The notes under the pieces were generated by a model that saw nothing but the letters and a program-made list of their open reading frames with translations, was not told the DNA's origin and searched no databases. Source: Streptomyces eurythermus (GTDB taxonomy: Bacteria > Actinomycetota > Actinomycetes > Streptomycetales > Streptomycetaceae). Taken from it: DNA of 64,000 nt. This document shows, one piece after another, positions 34,562 to 43,166 of the stretch. Where the stretch lies: NCBI RefSeq assembly GCF_014649115.1, contig NZ_BMSK01000003.1, forward strand, positions 124,001 to 188,000, read 5' to 3'. The position numbers were made by a program, and so were the translations under genes. Within the stretch, counting starts at the first letter, position 1. Every line of letters starts with the position of its first letter.

Positions 34562-35620
34562 GTGGGGATCGAGAGCGATCAGGTCGTCTACGAGTATCTG
34601 AGCCGCGTCGGTGACATCGCCCAGCAGCGGCAGCTGCCGTCGGCGACACGCATGCGGCTGGTGTCGGAGCTGCGCAACGAGATCGACCGGCACCGGGCGA
34701 AGGCGACGGTGGACTCGCCGGCCGCCGTCCGCCGCATCCTGGACCGCCTGGGCAGCCCGGACGAGGTGGTCACGGCGGCGGACACGGCCGGCGGTGCCCC
34801 GCAGCCGCCCGCCACCGCCGTACCGGCCCAGCCCTCCGCCGAGGAGCAGGCGCCTCGGCGGGAGCGGCCCAGGGGGCTGCGCCGGGCCGTACCGCGCCCG
34901 CGCCCCGCCGAGCCCGAGCCGCCCGCCGCGGCACCGGCCGGGCCGGCCCCGCCGCACCTCGCCCCCGCGCACGAACTCGGCGACGGCTCGGCACCGCCCG
35001 ACTGGTGGCGGGTACGCGGTCCGGTGGCGGACGCCGACCCGGTGCCGGGGTTCGTCGGCGGGGTGGAGATCCCGGAGCTGCTCAAACGCCCCCCGCGGGA
35101 GGCCGGACCGGGCACCGCCGAGACCGGGGCCGTGCCGGGACCCAAGGCCCCCTCGGGGACCGAGGCCACGCCGGAGGCCGAGCCGGCGCCCGCTCCGCGC
35201 CGCCGGCTGCGCGGACTGCTGCCGGCCCGCGGCAAGGCGGCCCCGGCCGAGGCTGCCGGGGCGGCCGCCCGTGGGCCGCTGTCCGGCTGGTCCAACCCCC
35301 TTCTGCTGCTGGCCGCCGCCGCGCTGGTCGCCGGCGCCGTCCTCGGCAACTGGTTCGCCCTGCTCCTCGGCTGGGCCATCGCCTACGGCTCCCGGCGGCT
35401 GACCCCCGCGGAGACCAAGTGGGCCGTGATGATCCTGCCCGGCGCGGCGGTCGCGGCCGGTCTGCTCTGGCTGTGGGGCCGCACCGACGGCCGCTGGGGC
35501 ACCCCGATTCCGCAGGGCCACATGAGCGACGCGATCGGCGACACCTGGCCGTGGGTGGTCCGGGGCGCGGCGGTGGCCTCGGCGCTGTACCTGGTGTGGC
35601 GCTCACAGCGGAAGGGGTAG
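34562..35620 (+). CDS. membrane protein with a long Pro/Ala-rich cytoplasmic region
   Basis: 352 residues, GTG start after GGAGG. Residues 1-75 are helical and resemble the start of DUF1700/HAAS-type proteins ([36 protein letters not shown], then [18 protein letters not shown]). A long Pro/Ala/Glu-rich stretch (about 76-235) follows, then three or four transmembrane helices ([68 protein letters not shown]). Known to me only as a conserved Streptomyces hypothetical. The N-terminal module suggests contact with a PadR-type regulator or kinase, which is inference. Confidence 0.75.
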   Translation: MGIESDQVVYEYLSRVGDIAQQRQLPSATRMRLVSELRNEIDRHRAKATVDSPAAVRRILDRLGSPDEVVTAADTAGGAPQPPATAVPAQPSAEEQAPRRERPRGLRRAVPRPRPAEPEPPAAAPAGPAPPHLAPAHELGDGSAPPDWWRVRGPVADADPVPGFVGGVEIPELLKRPPREAGPGTAETGAVPGPKAPSGTEATPEAEPAPAPRRRLRGLLPARGKAAPAEAAGAAARGPLSGWSNPLLLLAAAALVAGAVLGNWFALLLGWAIAYGSRRLTPAETKWAVMILPGAAVAAGLLWLWGRTDGRWGTPIPQGHMSDAIGDTWPWVVRGAAVASALYLVWRSQRKG

Positions 35621-35682
35621 CGCAGGGGAGGCGGTGACGGGGCCGCGACGTCCTCCCGTCCGCACCCGGCAGAATGTCCCCC

Positions 35683-36318
35683 ATGGCCTCCACCCTGACC
35701 GTCGGTTTCGACCTGGACATGACCCTCATCGACTCCCGCCCGGGCATCCGCGCCTGTTACCGCGCCCTGGCGGAGCGAACCGGCACGTTCATCGACGCCG
35801 ATCTGGCGGTGACCCGGCTCGGTCCGCCGCTCGTGGAGGAGCTGGCCCACTGGTTCCCGCCGGAGCGGGTGCCCGAGATGGCCGAGATGTACCGGGCGAT
35901 GTACCCCTCCATAGCCATCGCCGCGTCGCCCGCGATGCCCGGCGCCCGGGAGGCGGTGGACGCGGTGCGCGCGGCCGGCGGGCGGACGATGGTGGTGACC
36001 GCGAAGTACGAGCCGAACGCCAAGCTGCACCTGTCCCACCTCGGCATCGAGCCGGACGTGGTCGTCGGCGACCTGTGGGCCGAGCAGAAGGCGGAGGCAC
36101 TGCGCGAGTACGGCGCGTCCGTGTACGTCGGCGACCACGTCGGAGACGTCCGCGGGGCCCGCGCCGCGGGTGCGTTCTCGGTCGCCGTCGCGACCGGACC
36201 GTGCCCGGCCGAGGAGCTGGGCGCGGCCGGCGCGGACGTCGTCCTGGCCGGTCTGAGCGCCTTCCCGGAATGGCTGGACGGCTATCGCGAGGCGCCCGGG
36301 GCGGCCTCCCGCGCCTGA
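35683..36318 (+). CDS. HAD-superfamily hydrolase (phosphoglycolate phosphatase-like)
   Basis: 211 residues. Motif I is [16 protein letters not shown] (nucleophile Asp, acid Asp), motif [21 protein letters not shown] and motif [19 protein letters not shown]. The cap is the small helical type. In motif I a Met replaces the usual Gly of DxDGT. Substrate unknown. ATG at 35683 is chosen; an in-frame ATG nine bases upstream is possible and neither has a clear ribosome site. The 3' end overlaps the convergent small membrane protein by 37 bp. Confidence 0.83.
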   Translation: MASTLTVGFDLDMTLIDSRPGIRACYRALAERTGTFIDADLAVTRLGPPLVEELAHWFPPERVPEMAEMYRAMYPSIAIAASPAMPGAREAVDAVRAAGGRTMVVTAKYEPNAKLHLSHLGIEPDVVVGDLWAEQKAEALREYGASVYVGDHVGDVRGARAAGAFSVAVATGPCPAEELGAAGADVVLAGLSAFPEWLDGYREAPGAASRA

Positions 36319-36545
36319 CGCCGTCCGGCGGTGACCGAGCGCAGTACACCGGCACCGGCGATGAGGAATCCGACGGCCATGAGCATGCTCAGACCGAACA
36401 TGTAGGTCGGAAAAGGCTTCGCCCCGAGGAACAGCGGGGCCACCGTGACCAGGGTGGCCACGGCCCCGAGGAAGAAGACGACGGCCCCGGCCCGGATCAG
36501 TCGGTCACCGGGCGCGGCGGAATTCGCTTGGGTTTTGTCACGCAC
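36282..36545 (-). CDS. small membrane protein, two transmembrane helices
   Basis: 87 residues from a GTG at 36545 (the frame is open to 36578 but the upstream codons lack a ribosome site). [18 protein letters not shown] precedes two hydrophobic helices ([20 protein letters not shown] and [22 protein letters not shown]) with a short KPFP loop, then a basic tail. Conserved in Streptomyces as far as I recall; function unknown. Overlaps the HAD gene by 37 bp at the 3' end. Confidence 0.72.
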   Translation of the reverse strand: MRDKTQANSAAPGDRLIRAGAVVFFLGAVATLVTVAPLFLGAKPFPTYMFGLSMLMAVGFLIAGAGVLRSVTAGRRQAREAAPGASR

Positions 36546-36590
36546 CGGACCAGGGTAGTTCCCTGCGCGAGAGAACAACCGGGGAACGTC

Positions 36591-36618
36591 TTGTCACCCG
36601 CCCGAAGACCATTAGCCT
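36591..36618 (+). promoter_or_regulatory. promoter candidate of the second cold-shock-domain gene
   Basis: TTGTCA (36591-36596), 16 bp, TAGCCT (36613-36618), resembling the house-keeping sigma consensus. A short hairpin GCGGGTC/GACCCGC (36627-36646) lies in the presumed leader. Confidence 0.4.
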
Positions 36619-36710
36619 TGGTATCGGCGGGTCATGGTCGACCCGCTCTAGTGCTGTCAAGAGCAGTTTCCGAAGTAGTTTTCCCAACGAGTACGAGGAC
36701 GAGGACAGAC

Positions 36711-37094
36711 GTGCCTACCGGCAAGGTCAAGTGGTTCAACAGCGAGAAGGGCTTCGGCTTTCTCTCCCGCGACGACGGCGGTGACGTCTTCGTCCATTCC
36801 TCGGTTCTCCCCGCCGGAGTCGACTCACTCAAGCCGGGACAGCGCGTGGAGTTCGGGGTCGTCGCCGGTCAGCGCGGTGACCAGGCGCTGTCGGTGAACG
36901 TGCTCGACCCGACGCCCTCGGTCGCCGCCGCCCAGCGCAAGAAGCCGGACGAGCTGGCGTCGATCGTGCAGGATTTGACGACCCTTCTCGAGAACATCAC
37001 CCCGATGCTGGAGAAGGGCCGCTACCCGGAGAAGGCCTCCGGCAAGAAGATCGCCGGTCTGCTCCGCGCGGTCGCCGACCAACTGGACGTCTGA
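36711..37094 (+). CDS. cold-shock-domain protein with a C-terminal extension
   Basis: 127 residues, GTG start. Residues 1-66 are a cold-shock domain ([30 protein letters not shown] with both RNP motifs). The extra 60 residues ([53 protein letters not shown]) are helical and not found in ordinary CspA proteins; they may mediate dimerisation or partner binding. The gene is preceded by an independent promoter and followed 16 bp later by the convergent mqnD. Confidence 0.88.
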   Translation: MPTGKVKWFNSEKGFGFLSRDDGGDVFVHSSVLPAGVDSLKPGQRVEFGVVAGQRGDQALSVNVLDPTPSVAAAQRKKPDELASIVQDLTTLLENITPMLEKGRYPEKASGKKIAGLLRAVADQLDV

Positions 37095-37110
37095 CCCGGC
37101 CCGGACTTCC

Positions 37111-37998
37111 TCAGGGGAAGTCCAGCGCCCTCGGGCCGAGGGGCGGCAGCAGCCCCTCGGCCGCCGCGCGGGTGAGCAGCCCGCGGACCGCCGCGTAGCC
37201 GTCCTCGCCGAGGTCCGCCGTGAACTCGTTGACGTACAGCCCGATGTGCTGGTCGGCGACGGCCGGGTCCATCTCCTGGGCGTGCGCCATGACGTACGGG
37301 CGGGAGACCTCCGGGTCGTCCCAGGCCATGCGCACGGACGTACGGATCGATTCGGCCAGCCGGGTGAGCGTCTGCGCGCCCAGCGAGCGCCGGGCGATGA
37401 TCGCGCCCAGCGGGATCGGCAGCCCGGTGGTCCGCTCCCAGTGCTCGCCCATGTCGGCGAGCTTGTGCAGCCCGTAGTCCTGGTACGTGAACCGGGCCTC
37501 GTGGATGACCAGGCCCGCGTCCACCTTGCCGTCCCGCACGGCCGGCATGATCTCGTGGAACGGCATGACCACGATCTCGCCGACCCCGCCGGGCAGGGTG
37601 TCCGCGGCCCAGAGCCGGAACAGCAGGTAGGCGGTCGACCTCTCGCTCGGCACCGCGACCGTACGGCCCGTCAGTCCCCCACTGCCGAAAGCGTGGGAGG
37701 TGCCCCCAGCCCCCGCCTCCCGGGTGAGCACCAGCGGCCCGCAGCCCCGCCCCAGCGCGCCGCCGCACGGCAGCAGCGCGTACTCGTCGAGGACGTACGG
37801 CAGCACGGCGTACGACACCTTCAGCACGTCCAGCTCGCCGCGCTCGGCCATGCCGTTGGTGATGTCGATGTCGGCGAACGTCACGTCCAGCGCGGGCGCG
37901 CCGGGCACCCGGCCGTGGGCGAGGGCGTCGAAGACGAAGGTGTCGTTCGGGCAGGGGGAGTACGCGATCGGCAGGGACCGCTGCTCACTGGTGGTCAT
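37111..37998 (-). CDS. mqnD: 1,4-dihydroxy-6-naphthoate synthase (futalosine menaquinone pathway)
   Basis: 295 residues, periplasmic-binding-protein fold. LPIAYSPCPNDTFVFDALAHG, ADIDITNGMAERGELDVLKVSYAV and GLVIHEARFTYQDYGL are the MqnD hallmarks. It converts cyclic dehypoxanthinyl futalosine to 1,4-dihydroxy-6-naphthoate. Residues about 95-108 (AGAGGTSHAFGSGG) are extra compared with what I expect for the family and come from an in-frame copy of a Streptomyces interspersed repeat (37675-37716). The start overlaps the end of mqnB by 14 bp, so both are cotranscribed. Confidence 0.93.
   Translation of the reverse strand: MTTSEQRSLPIAYSPCPNDTFVFDALAHGRVPGAPALDVTFADIDITNGMAERGELDVLKVSYAVLPYVLDEYALLPCGGALGRGCGPLVLTREAGAGGTSHAFGSGGLTGRTVAVPSERSTAYLLFRLWAADTLPGGVGEIVVMPFHEIMPAVRDGKVDAGLVIHEARFTYQDYGLHKLADMGEHWERTTGLPIPLGAIIARRSLGAQTLTRLAESIRTSVRMAWDDPEVSRPYVMAHAQEMDPAVADQHIGLYVNEFTADLGEDGYAAVRGLLTRAAAEGLLPPLGPRALDFP
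37675..37716. repeat. in-frame interspersed repeat inside mqnD
   Basis: CCCCCACTGCCGAAAGCGTG followed by GGAGGTGCCCCCAGCCCCC: the known Streptomyces short repeat GGGGGCACCTCCCACGC-type, 42 bp, with inverted ends CCCCC/GGGGG. It adds 14 codons without breaking the frame. Confidence 0.65.
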
Positions 37999-38689
37999 GT
38001 GGGTTCCAACTCTCCAATGCGGGCGCGAGCTTCCCGAAGCCCTCGGTGAGGGCGGCGAGGGCGTCGCCGATGCGCCAGGCGGCGCGGTCCCGGGGCCCCA
38101 CCGGGTTGGAGACGGCGCGGATCTCCAGCACGGGCACCCCGTGCGCGGCGGCGGCCTCCGCCACCCCGAACCCCTCCATGCCCTCGGCGAGCGCGCCGGG
38201 ATGCCGGGCCCGCAGGGCGGCGGCGCGGGCGGCGGTGCCGGTCACCGTGGAGACGGTCAGGACGGTGCCGGTACGGGCGCCGAGGGCCTCGGCGGTGACT
38301 CGTACGGCTGATTCCGGTGGGTGGTGGGTGACGGTCCCGAAGCCGAGTTCGGTGACCGGCAGGAAGCCGTCGGCGGTCTCGGCGCCCAGATCGGCCGCCG
38401 TGATCGCGTCGGCGACGACGAGCGAGCCGACGGGCGCGCCGGGCTGGAAACCGCCGCCGATCCCGGCCGAGACGACCAGGCCGTAGGGCCGGCCGGCCAG
38501 CGCGGCGGCGGTCAGCGCGGCGGCGGTGGAGGCGGCGGCGAGCGCCGGTCCGACGCCGGCGGCGAGCAGGTCCCAGCCCGCGCCGGTACGGCACAGGGCC
38601 GCGCCCGGCAGCCGTACCTCCTCGGCCGGCGCGGGCAGCGCCTTCGCCACCGCGTCCCGCTCGACGGGGACCGCGGTGGCGACGAGCAC
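37985..38689 (-). CDS. mqnB: futalosine hydrolase
   Basis: 234 residues from a GTG at 38689 (the frame is open upstream; a CTG at 38710 overlapping the previous stop has the better ribosome site GAAGAAGG). Nucleoside-phosphorylase/hydrolase fold: VLVATAVPVERDAV, GLVVSAGIGGGFQPG, SLVVADAIT, AEGMEGFGVAEAAAAHGVPVLEIRAVSNPVGPRD. It removes hypoxanthine from futalosine. It precedes mqnD in the same operon, as in other streptomycetes, while mqnA and mqnC are not in the window. Confidence 0.92.
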   Translation of the reverse strand: MLVATAVPVERDAVAKALPAPAEEVRLPGAALCRTGAGWDLLAAGVGPALAAASTAAALTAAALAGRPYGLVVSAGIGGGFQPGAPVGSLVVADAITAADLGAETADGFLPVTELGFGTVTHHPPESAVRVTAEALGARTGTVLTVSTVTGTAARAAALRARHPGALAEGMEGFGVAEAAAAHGVPVLEIRAVSNPVGPRDRAAWRIGDALAALTEGFGKLAPALESWNPHDHQ

Positions 38690-38706
38690 GGGAACGGGGG
38701 GCGTGG

Positions 38707-39204
38707 TCAGCCCTCGGCCTTCTTCAGCTCGTCGGCGTTCTTCAGCTTGAAGGACCACATGCCCTTGTTCGCCTTCTGGCCCATCTGGATCGTGAGCGTG
38801 TTGGTCTCGCCCTGCGTGCCGTACTGGGCGCTGAAGAACGCGCCGCTCGGGATCGTGCGGTACGTGTTCTTGCTGGGCTCGGTGAACGGACGGCCGTTGA
38901 CCAGGACGAACCAGCCCTCGTCCGCGATCTTCGGGTCGACGCCGATGCGGACCTGTGCGTCCTGGCCGACCTCGATCGACTTCACGTCGTCGGAGTTCTT
39001 GACGCAGTCCTTCAGCGAGTCGGCGGTCAGCTTGTCGCCGTCGTTGTAGCAGAGGGCCTCGGAGTTGACCGAGTTCCCACCGACGGTGATCGTCGCGACG
39101 GGGGTCGGCTTGTCACAGGCCGACAGGACGAGCAGTCCGGCGGAAACGGCGCCGGCAACGGCGACGGCGCGGCGGCGTCGCACAGCGGATTGCAGCGTGG
39201 TCAT
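38707..39204 (-). CDS. DUF2771 lipoprotein
   Basis: 165 residues. A basic N-terminus (SAVRRRRAVAVAG) and hydrophobic segment end in the lipobox LVLSAC (Cys 30), so the mature protein is lipid-anchored outside the cell. The domain CYNDGDKLTADSLKDCVKNSDDVKSIEVGQDAQVRIGVDPKIADEGWFVLVNGRPF matches the DUF2771 family of actinobacteria. Its stop touches the region where mqnB starts, so it may be the first gene of the mqnB-mqnD operon. Function unknown. Confidence 0.83.
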   Translation of the reverse strand: MTTLQSAVRRRRAVAVAGAVSAGLLVLSACDKPTPVATITVGGNSVNSEALCYNDGDKLTADSLKDCVKNSDDVKSIEVGQDAQVRIGVDPKIADEGWFVLVNGRPFTEPSKNTYRTIPSGAFFSAQYGTQGETNTLTIQMGQKANKGMWSFKLKNADELKKAEG

Positions 39205-39279
39205 GGCCGAAGGCTATCGGGCGCCCCGAGCCGTCCGCCCACGTGGGGTACGGCGTGCCCGGTTCGTTACGCCACGTGC

Positions 39280-39360
39280 GCCGGCGGCCGGTTCGTCGGG
39301 TCGGGCGCGCCGGGCGGCCGGTTCGCGTGCCGGGCGGCCGGTTCGTCAGGTCGCGCGTGC
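39280..39360. repeat. degenerate tandem repeat around CGGGCGGCCGGTTCGT
   Basis: Three to four units of 21-26 bp (GCCGGGCGGCCGGTTCGTCAGG-like) fill the gap before the MFS gene, and the last unit enters its 3' end. Confidence 0.6.
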
Positions 39361-40734
39361 CGGGCAGCCGCCGCCCCGGGCCGAGGCGAGCAGCCCGCGC
39401 AGGGTGGTCAGCCAGCCGGCGGCCACGAAGACGGCGCCGACCAGCAGCCCCACCGTGCCGTCCAGCGGCATCACGATGCCGACCGCGCCGCCGAACACCC
39501 ACGCCATCTGCAACAGCGTCTCCGAGCGGGCGAACGCCGAGGTGCGCACCGCCTCCGGCACGTCCCGCTGGATCAGCGCGTCCAGCGCCAGCTTGCCCAG
39601 CGCCTGCGCGCACCCGGCGACCGCCGCGAGACAGGCCACCGGGAACACCCCGAAGAACAGGCCGCCGAGCACCGCCACGCCGAGCACCACCGCGACGACG
39701 GTCACGATGATGATCTCCGGGGCGCGGGACCTGAGCCAGGCGCCCACGGCCGTCCCCAGCGCGTTGCCCGCGCCCGCCGCGACGCCCACGATGCCGAGCG
39801 AGACCGCCGCGCTCTGCCCGGCCAGCGGGTGCTCGCGCAGCAGGAAGGCCAGGAAGAAGATCAGGAAGCCGGACAGGCAGCGCAAGGAGGCGTTGGCGCC
39901 GAGCGCGTAGGTGACGGCGGGCCCGACCGAACGCAGCCCCGGCCGTCTGGCCCGCTCCCCGGGCGGACGCCGGGTGCCGGCCGCGAGCAGCGCCACGTCC
40001 TCGCCCTTGGCCGAGTCCACCTTGGGCGGCAGGGAGAACGACAGAAACGTCCCGGCAGCGAAGATCACGAAGGCGCCGTACAGCGGCCAGGGGTCGCCGA
40101 GCGCGTGCAGCCCGGCCGCCACCGGCGCGGCGGCCCCGGTGGCCAGCAGCCCGGCGAGGGTGACCCGGGAGTTGGCCTTCACCAGCGAGAACCCCCGTGG
40201 CAGCAGTCGCGGCACGACGGCACTGCGGATGACGCCGTACGCCTTGGAGGCCACCAGCACGCCCAGCGCGGCCGGATACAGCTCCAGCGAGCCGCTCGCC
40301 ACCGCCCCCGAGATGACCAGCGCGAGCAGCGCCCGCGCCAGCATCGCGCCCGCCATCGCGGCCCGCCGCCCGTGCGGCAACCGGTCCAGGAGCGGTCCGA
40401 TGACGGGGGCGAGCACGGTGAACGGGGCCATGGTGATGGCGAGATACAGCGCGACCCGGCCGCGCGCCTCGTCGGTGGGCACGGAGAAGAACACGGTCGA
40501 CGCCAGCGCCACGGTGACCATGACGTCCCCGGCGCCGTTCACCGCGTGCAGCTCGATCAGCTTGCCGAGGCCCGACTCGCCCGCGCCGTGCGCGTGCGTG
40601 GCCCGGCGGATACCGCGCGCCGTACCGGTGACCGGAAGGTGCAGGGCACGGCCGACCGCGCGGACGGCCCCGCCCACCCGGCCCGAACCGCCGCCCCGAC
40701 CACTCGCCTTGCCCGTGGCTGCCACGACGTTCAT
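39346..40734 (-). CDS. MFS transporter
   Basis: 462 residues with about twelve transmembrane helices after a 65-residue Gly/Arg-rich cytoplasmic head. VALYLAITMAPFTVLAPVIGPLLDRLPHGRRAAMAGAMLARALLAL holds the loop 2-3 GxxxDRxxxGRR pattern of major facilitators. The substrate is unknown; the head and the central PPGERARRPGLRS loop are charged. Homologues stand beside DUF3027 genes in other streptomycetes, as far as I recall. Start ATG at 40734; the frame is open far upstream but antisense to DUF3027. Confidence 0.85.
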   Translation of the reverse strand: MNVVAATGKASGRGGGSGRVGGAVRAVGRALHLPVTGTARGIRRATHAHGAGESGLGKLIELHAVNGAGDVMVTVALASTVFFSVPTDEARGRVALYLAITMAPFTVLAPVIGPLLDRLPHGRRAAMAGAMLARALLALVISGAVASGSLELYPAALGVLVASKAYGVIRSAVVPRLLPRGFSLVKANSRVTLAGLLATGAAAPVAAGLHALGDPWPLYGAFVIFAAGTFLSFSLPPKVDSAKGEDVALLAAGTRRPPGERARRPGLRSVGPAVTYALGANASLRCLSGFLIFFLAFLLREHPLAGQSAAVSLGIVGVAAGAGNALGTAVGAWLRSRAPEIIIVTVVAVVLGVAVLGGLFFGVFPVACLAAVAGCAQALGKLALDALIQRDVPEAVRTSAFARSETLLQMAWVFGGAVGIVMPLDGTVGLLVGAVFVAAGWLTTLRGLLASARGGGCPARAT

Positions 40735-41016
40735 AGTGCCCCGGGAGCGGCCCGGATAGTGCGGTACGGCACGGACGGCGGCGTACGGCGTGAGGGAGCG
40801 GCGGACGGTGCGGGGGCCGGGTACGGACCGGGTGGGAAATTGCACGAATCCCGCCCGGTGTAGCGTGCCTGTCTCAGCCATAACGCAGAATGGATGGCAG
40901 AGGTGCGCCCGGGCGCGCGGATGCAGACGTCGATGCGGTCCCCAGGTCCGCTCCGTAGGCGAAACCGCCGGAGGCAGCCGCACTCGACGAGACGGCGTAG
41001 GAGAGAAGCGATACCT

Positions 41017-41943
41017 GTGAGCGCAGCGACAACGCGAAGCCGCACCCCCGACCGCCTGTGCGCCGAGGCCGTCGACCTCGCCCGCGCCGCCGCCGAGGAG
41101 GCCGCCGCGCCCGGGGTGATCGGTGAGCACACGGGCCTGGTGTCGGAGGGTGACCGCGTTGTCACGCACTTCTTCGAGTGCAAGGAGCTGGGCTACCGGG
41201 GCTGGCGCTGGGCGGTGACGGTCGCCCGGGCCTCCCGCGCCAGGATCGTCACGCTCGACGAGGTCGTCCTCCTGCCCGGCCCCGACGCCCTCCTCGCCCC
41301 CGAGTGGGTGCCGTGGAGCGAGCGCCTGCGCCCCGGCGACCTCGGCCCCGGCGACCTGCTCCCCACCGACCAGGACGACCTGCGCCTGGAGCCCGGCTAC
41401 ACCGGCGACGAGGAGCCGCCGCCCAACTCGGTGGTGTCCGAGGAGATGCGGGAACTGGCCGAGGCGGAGGACGCCGACGTCACCCCGGGCACCTCGGCCG
41501 TCCAGCCGGGGACGCCCTCCCGGGGCACGATCGCGTCCGTCGCCGAGGAACTGGGCCTGCGCCGCGCGCGGGTGCTGTCCCGCTACGGCCTGCGCATCGC
41601 CGCCGACCGCTGGGAGGAGGAGTTCGGCCCCAAGTCCCCCATGGCCCAGGCGGCCCCCGCCACCTGTGTGTCCTGCGGCTTCCTCGCCCGCATCGGCGGC
41701 TCCCTCGGCCAGGCCTTCGGTGTCTGCGCCAACGAGTTCTCGCCGGCGGACGGCCGGGTGGTCTCCCTGGCCTACGGCTGTGGCGGCCACTCGGAGGCGG
41801 CGGTCATGCCCAAGCCCCCGCAGCCCGCCGCGCCGGTCGTCGACGAGACCCGGGTCGATCCCTTCCCGCTCCGCCCGGCCCGTGACTCCGGCTCGGTCCC
41901 GGAGACCGGCGACGACGAGACGGCGGAGCTGGGCCACTCCTGA
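41017..41943 (+). CDS. DUF3027 family protein
   Basis: 308 residues, GTG start after GAGAGAAG. LCAEAVDLARAAAEEAAAPGVIGEHTGLVSEGDRVVTHFFECKELGYRGWRWAVTVARASRARIVTLDEVVLLPG is the DUF3027 signature. A later CVSCGFLARIGGSLGQAFGVCANEFSPADGRVVSLAYGCGGHSE contains four cysteines and a histidine fit for zinc. A conserved actinobacterial core protein of unknown function. The 282-bp gap to the divergent MFS gene shows no clear repeat or hairpin. Confidence 0.85.
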   Translation: MSAATTRSRTPDRLCAEAVDLARAAAEEAAAPGVIGEHTGLVSEGDRVVTHFFECKELGYRGWRWAVTVARASRARIVTLDEVVLLPGPDALLAPEWVPWSERLRPGDLGPGDLLPTDQDDLRLEPGYTGDEEPPPNSVVSEEMRELAEAEDADVTPGTSAVQPGTPSRGTIASVAEELGLRRARVLSRYGLRIAADRWEEEFGPKSPMAQAAPATCVSCGFLARIGGSLGQAFGVCANEFSPADGRVVSLAYGCGGHSEAAVMPKPPQPAAPVVDETRVDPFPLRPARDSGSVPETGDDETAELGHS

Positions 41944-42842
41944 ACGGCGGCCTCCGCTGCCAGACTGCCCCGGTGATCATCAGAACGGCGCAGGAACAGG
42001 ACCTTCCCGGCTTCCTCGGGCTGGCGGCCCAGGTGGAGCACTGGTTCGGGTCCATGGTGGCGGACCCCGGCTTCACCCGGGCCGTACGGCAGAGCATCGG
42101 CACGGGTACGGCGCTGGTGGCGTCGGAGGAGACCTCCTCCGGCCTCCTCGGCGCCGTCCTCTTCGGCGCGGCCCCGCCGGTCCACCATGTGCACTGGCTG
42201 GTCGTCTCGGACGGGGCGCGGGGGCGGGGCGTCGGGAGCGCGCTGCTGTCGGACGCGTTCCGCAGATGGGTCCGCGGGCCGGCCACCGTCGAGGTGGTCA
42301 CGTTCGGCGCGGACCACCCCGGTGCGGTGGCCAGTGGGGCGCGCGTGTTCTACGAGCGGCTCGGCTTCACTCCGGCCGAGCCGGCGGCCCCCGGCCCGGA
42401 GGGCGGCTCCCGGCAGGTGTACCGCCGCCACGTCCCCTGAGCCGAGCCGCACCTCGGCCCACACGGTCTTGCGGGGCTCGGGCCCCGGCGTGGTACCCCA
42501 GCGGTCCGCGAACGCGTCCACGAGCAGCAGCCCGCGTCCGGAGTCGGCGTCCGGCGCGGGGCGGACCCGCTCCGGCAGCCGGTCACCCCGCGTGTCGGTC
42601 ACCTCGATCCGCAGCACGTCCCCTACGGGGTACAGCGTCAGCCGGAAGTCCCGCCCGGCCGTGCGGCCGTGGGCGACGGCGTTGGCGGCCAGCTCGGCGA
42701 CGATCAGGGCGGCGGGGTCCATGGGCAGGCCCCACGAGCGGAGTTGCTCCGTGGCGAGGAGGCGGGCCAGCCGGGCCCCTCGCGGGGTGGTGGACAGCTG
42801 TATCGAGAAGTTCCGGTCAGGGGTGGGGGATTCGTGGGTCAC
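41772..42842 (-). CDS. anti-sigma-factor-like ATPase (HATPase_c) with an abnormal open 3' extension
   Basis: GTG start at 42842. The first ~135 residues (to about 42440) are a GHKL ATPase of the RsbW/anti-sigma kind: FSIQLSTTPRGARLARLLATEQLRSWG, AELAANAVAHGRTAGRDF (N box), RIEVTDTRGDRLPE, DSGRGLLLVDAFADRWGT, KTVWAEVRL. Family members normally stop just after this last strand. Here the frame continues for another 220 residues that are low-complexity and antisense to the GNAT gene and the end of DUF3027. A lost stop (small indel near 42445) or a real long tail are the options; I prefer the first. Confidence 0.6.
   Translation of the reverse strand: MTHESPTPDRNFSIQLSTTPRGARLARLLATEQLRSWGLPMDPAALIVAELAANAVAHGRTAGRDFRLTLYPVGDVLRIEVTDTRGDRLPERVRPAPDADSGRGLLLVDAFADRWGTTPGPEPRKTVWAEVRLGSGDVAAVHLPGAALRAGGRRLGRSEAEPLVEHARPTGHRTGVVRAERDHLDGGRPADPSAERVRQQRAPDAPPPRPVRDDQPVHMVDRRGRAEEDGAEEAGGGLLRRHQRRTRADALPYGPGEAGVRHHGPEPVLHLGRQPEEAGKVLFLRRSDDHRGSLAAEAAVQEWPSSAVSSSPVSGTEPESRAGRSGKGSTRVSSTTGAAGCGGLGMTAASEWPPQP
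41973..42440 (+). CDS. GNAT family N-acetyltransferase
   Basis: 155 residues, GTG start. Strand-helix order and the acetyl-CoA loop HWLVVSDGARGRGVGSALLSDAFRRW, then ASGARVFYERLGFTPAE, are GNAT. MIIRTAQEQDLPGFLGLAAQVEHWFG is the usual beginning. Acceptor unknown. It is fully antisense to the read-through part of the minus-strand ATPase frame (41772-42842), and probably it is the true gene there. Confidence 0.82.
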   Translation: MIIRTAQEQDLPGFLGLAAQVEHWFGSMVADPGFTRAVRQSIGTGTALVASEETSSGLLGAVLFGAAPPVHHVHWLVVSDGARGRGVGSALLSDAFRRWVRGPATVEVVTFGADHPGAVASGARVFYERLGFTPAEPAAPGPEGGSRQVYRRHVP

Positions 42843-42946
42843 GTACTCAGCGTGTCCGTTTCCGACGCTTCTGAAGAGTGACGGAGCGGTTGCGTAGAGT
42901 CACTGTCCGCGCATGTCCGGTGGTGTCCGGGAGTTGGGGTCGTATA

Positions 42947-43048
42947 CGGACCGGTGTCGGGGGGTTGCCGTGGGGCCGCCCGCTTCTCGGTGAGTGTCGT
43001 GCTTCCGTGACACGACACTGGCCGGGAAGCGAGCGGTCCGACGGCCAC
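42947..43048. repeat. short, internally deleted copy of the palindromic repeat element
   Basis: 42947-43010 equals 9337-9400 at 63 of 64 positions; 43011-43048 equals 10900-10937 at 36 of 38. So this copy joins the outer ends of the 1.6-kb structure after groEL2 with nothing between. It forms a hairpin (42981-43031): CGCTTCTCGG with CCGGGAAGCG and AGTGTCGTG with CACGACACT, loop CTTCCGTGA. The 324-bp gap around it (42843-43166) holds no gene. Confidence 0.8.
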
Positions 43049-43166
43049 GTCATCACACCGCCCACTCCGACTCCCTCCCCGAGCAAGCACCCCGACCCAC
43101 CTTCCCTTCGGCCCCCGACCCCTCCGCGCTGTACCTTCGTCCTCACGCGGAGGATGGAGAGTGATC

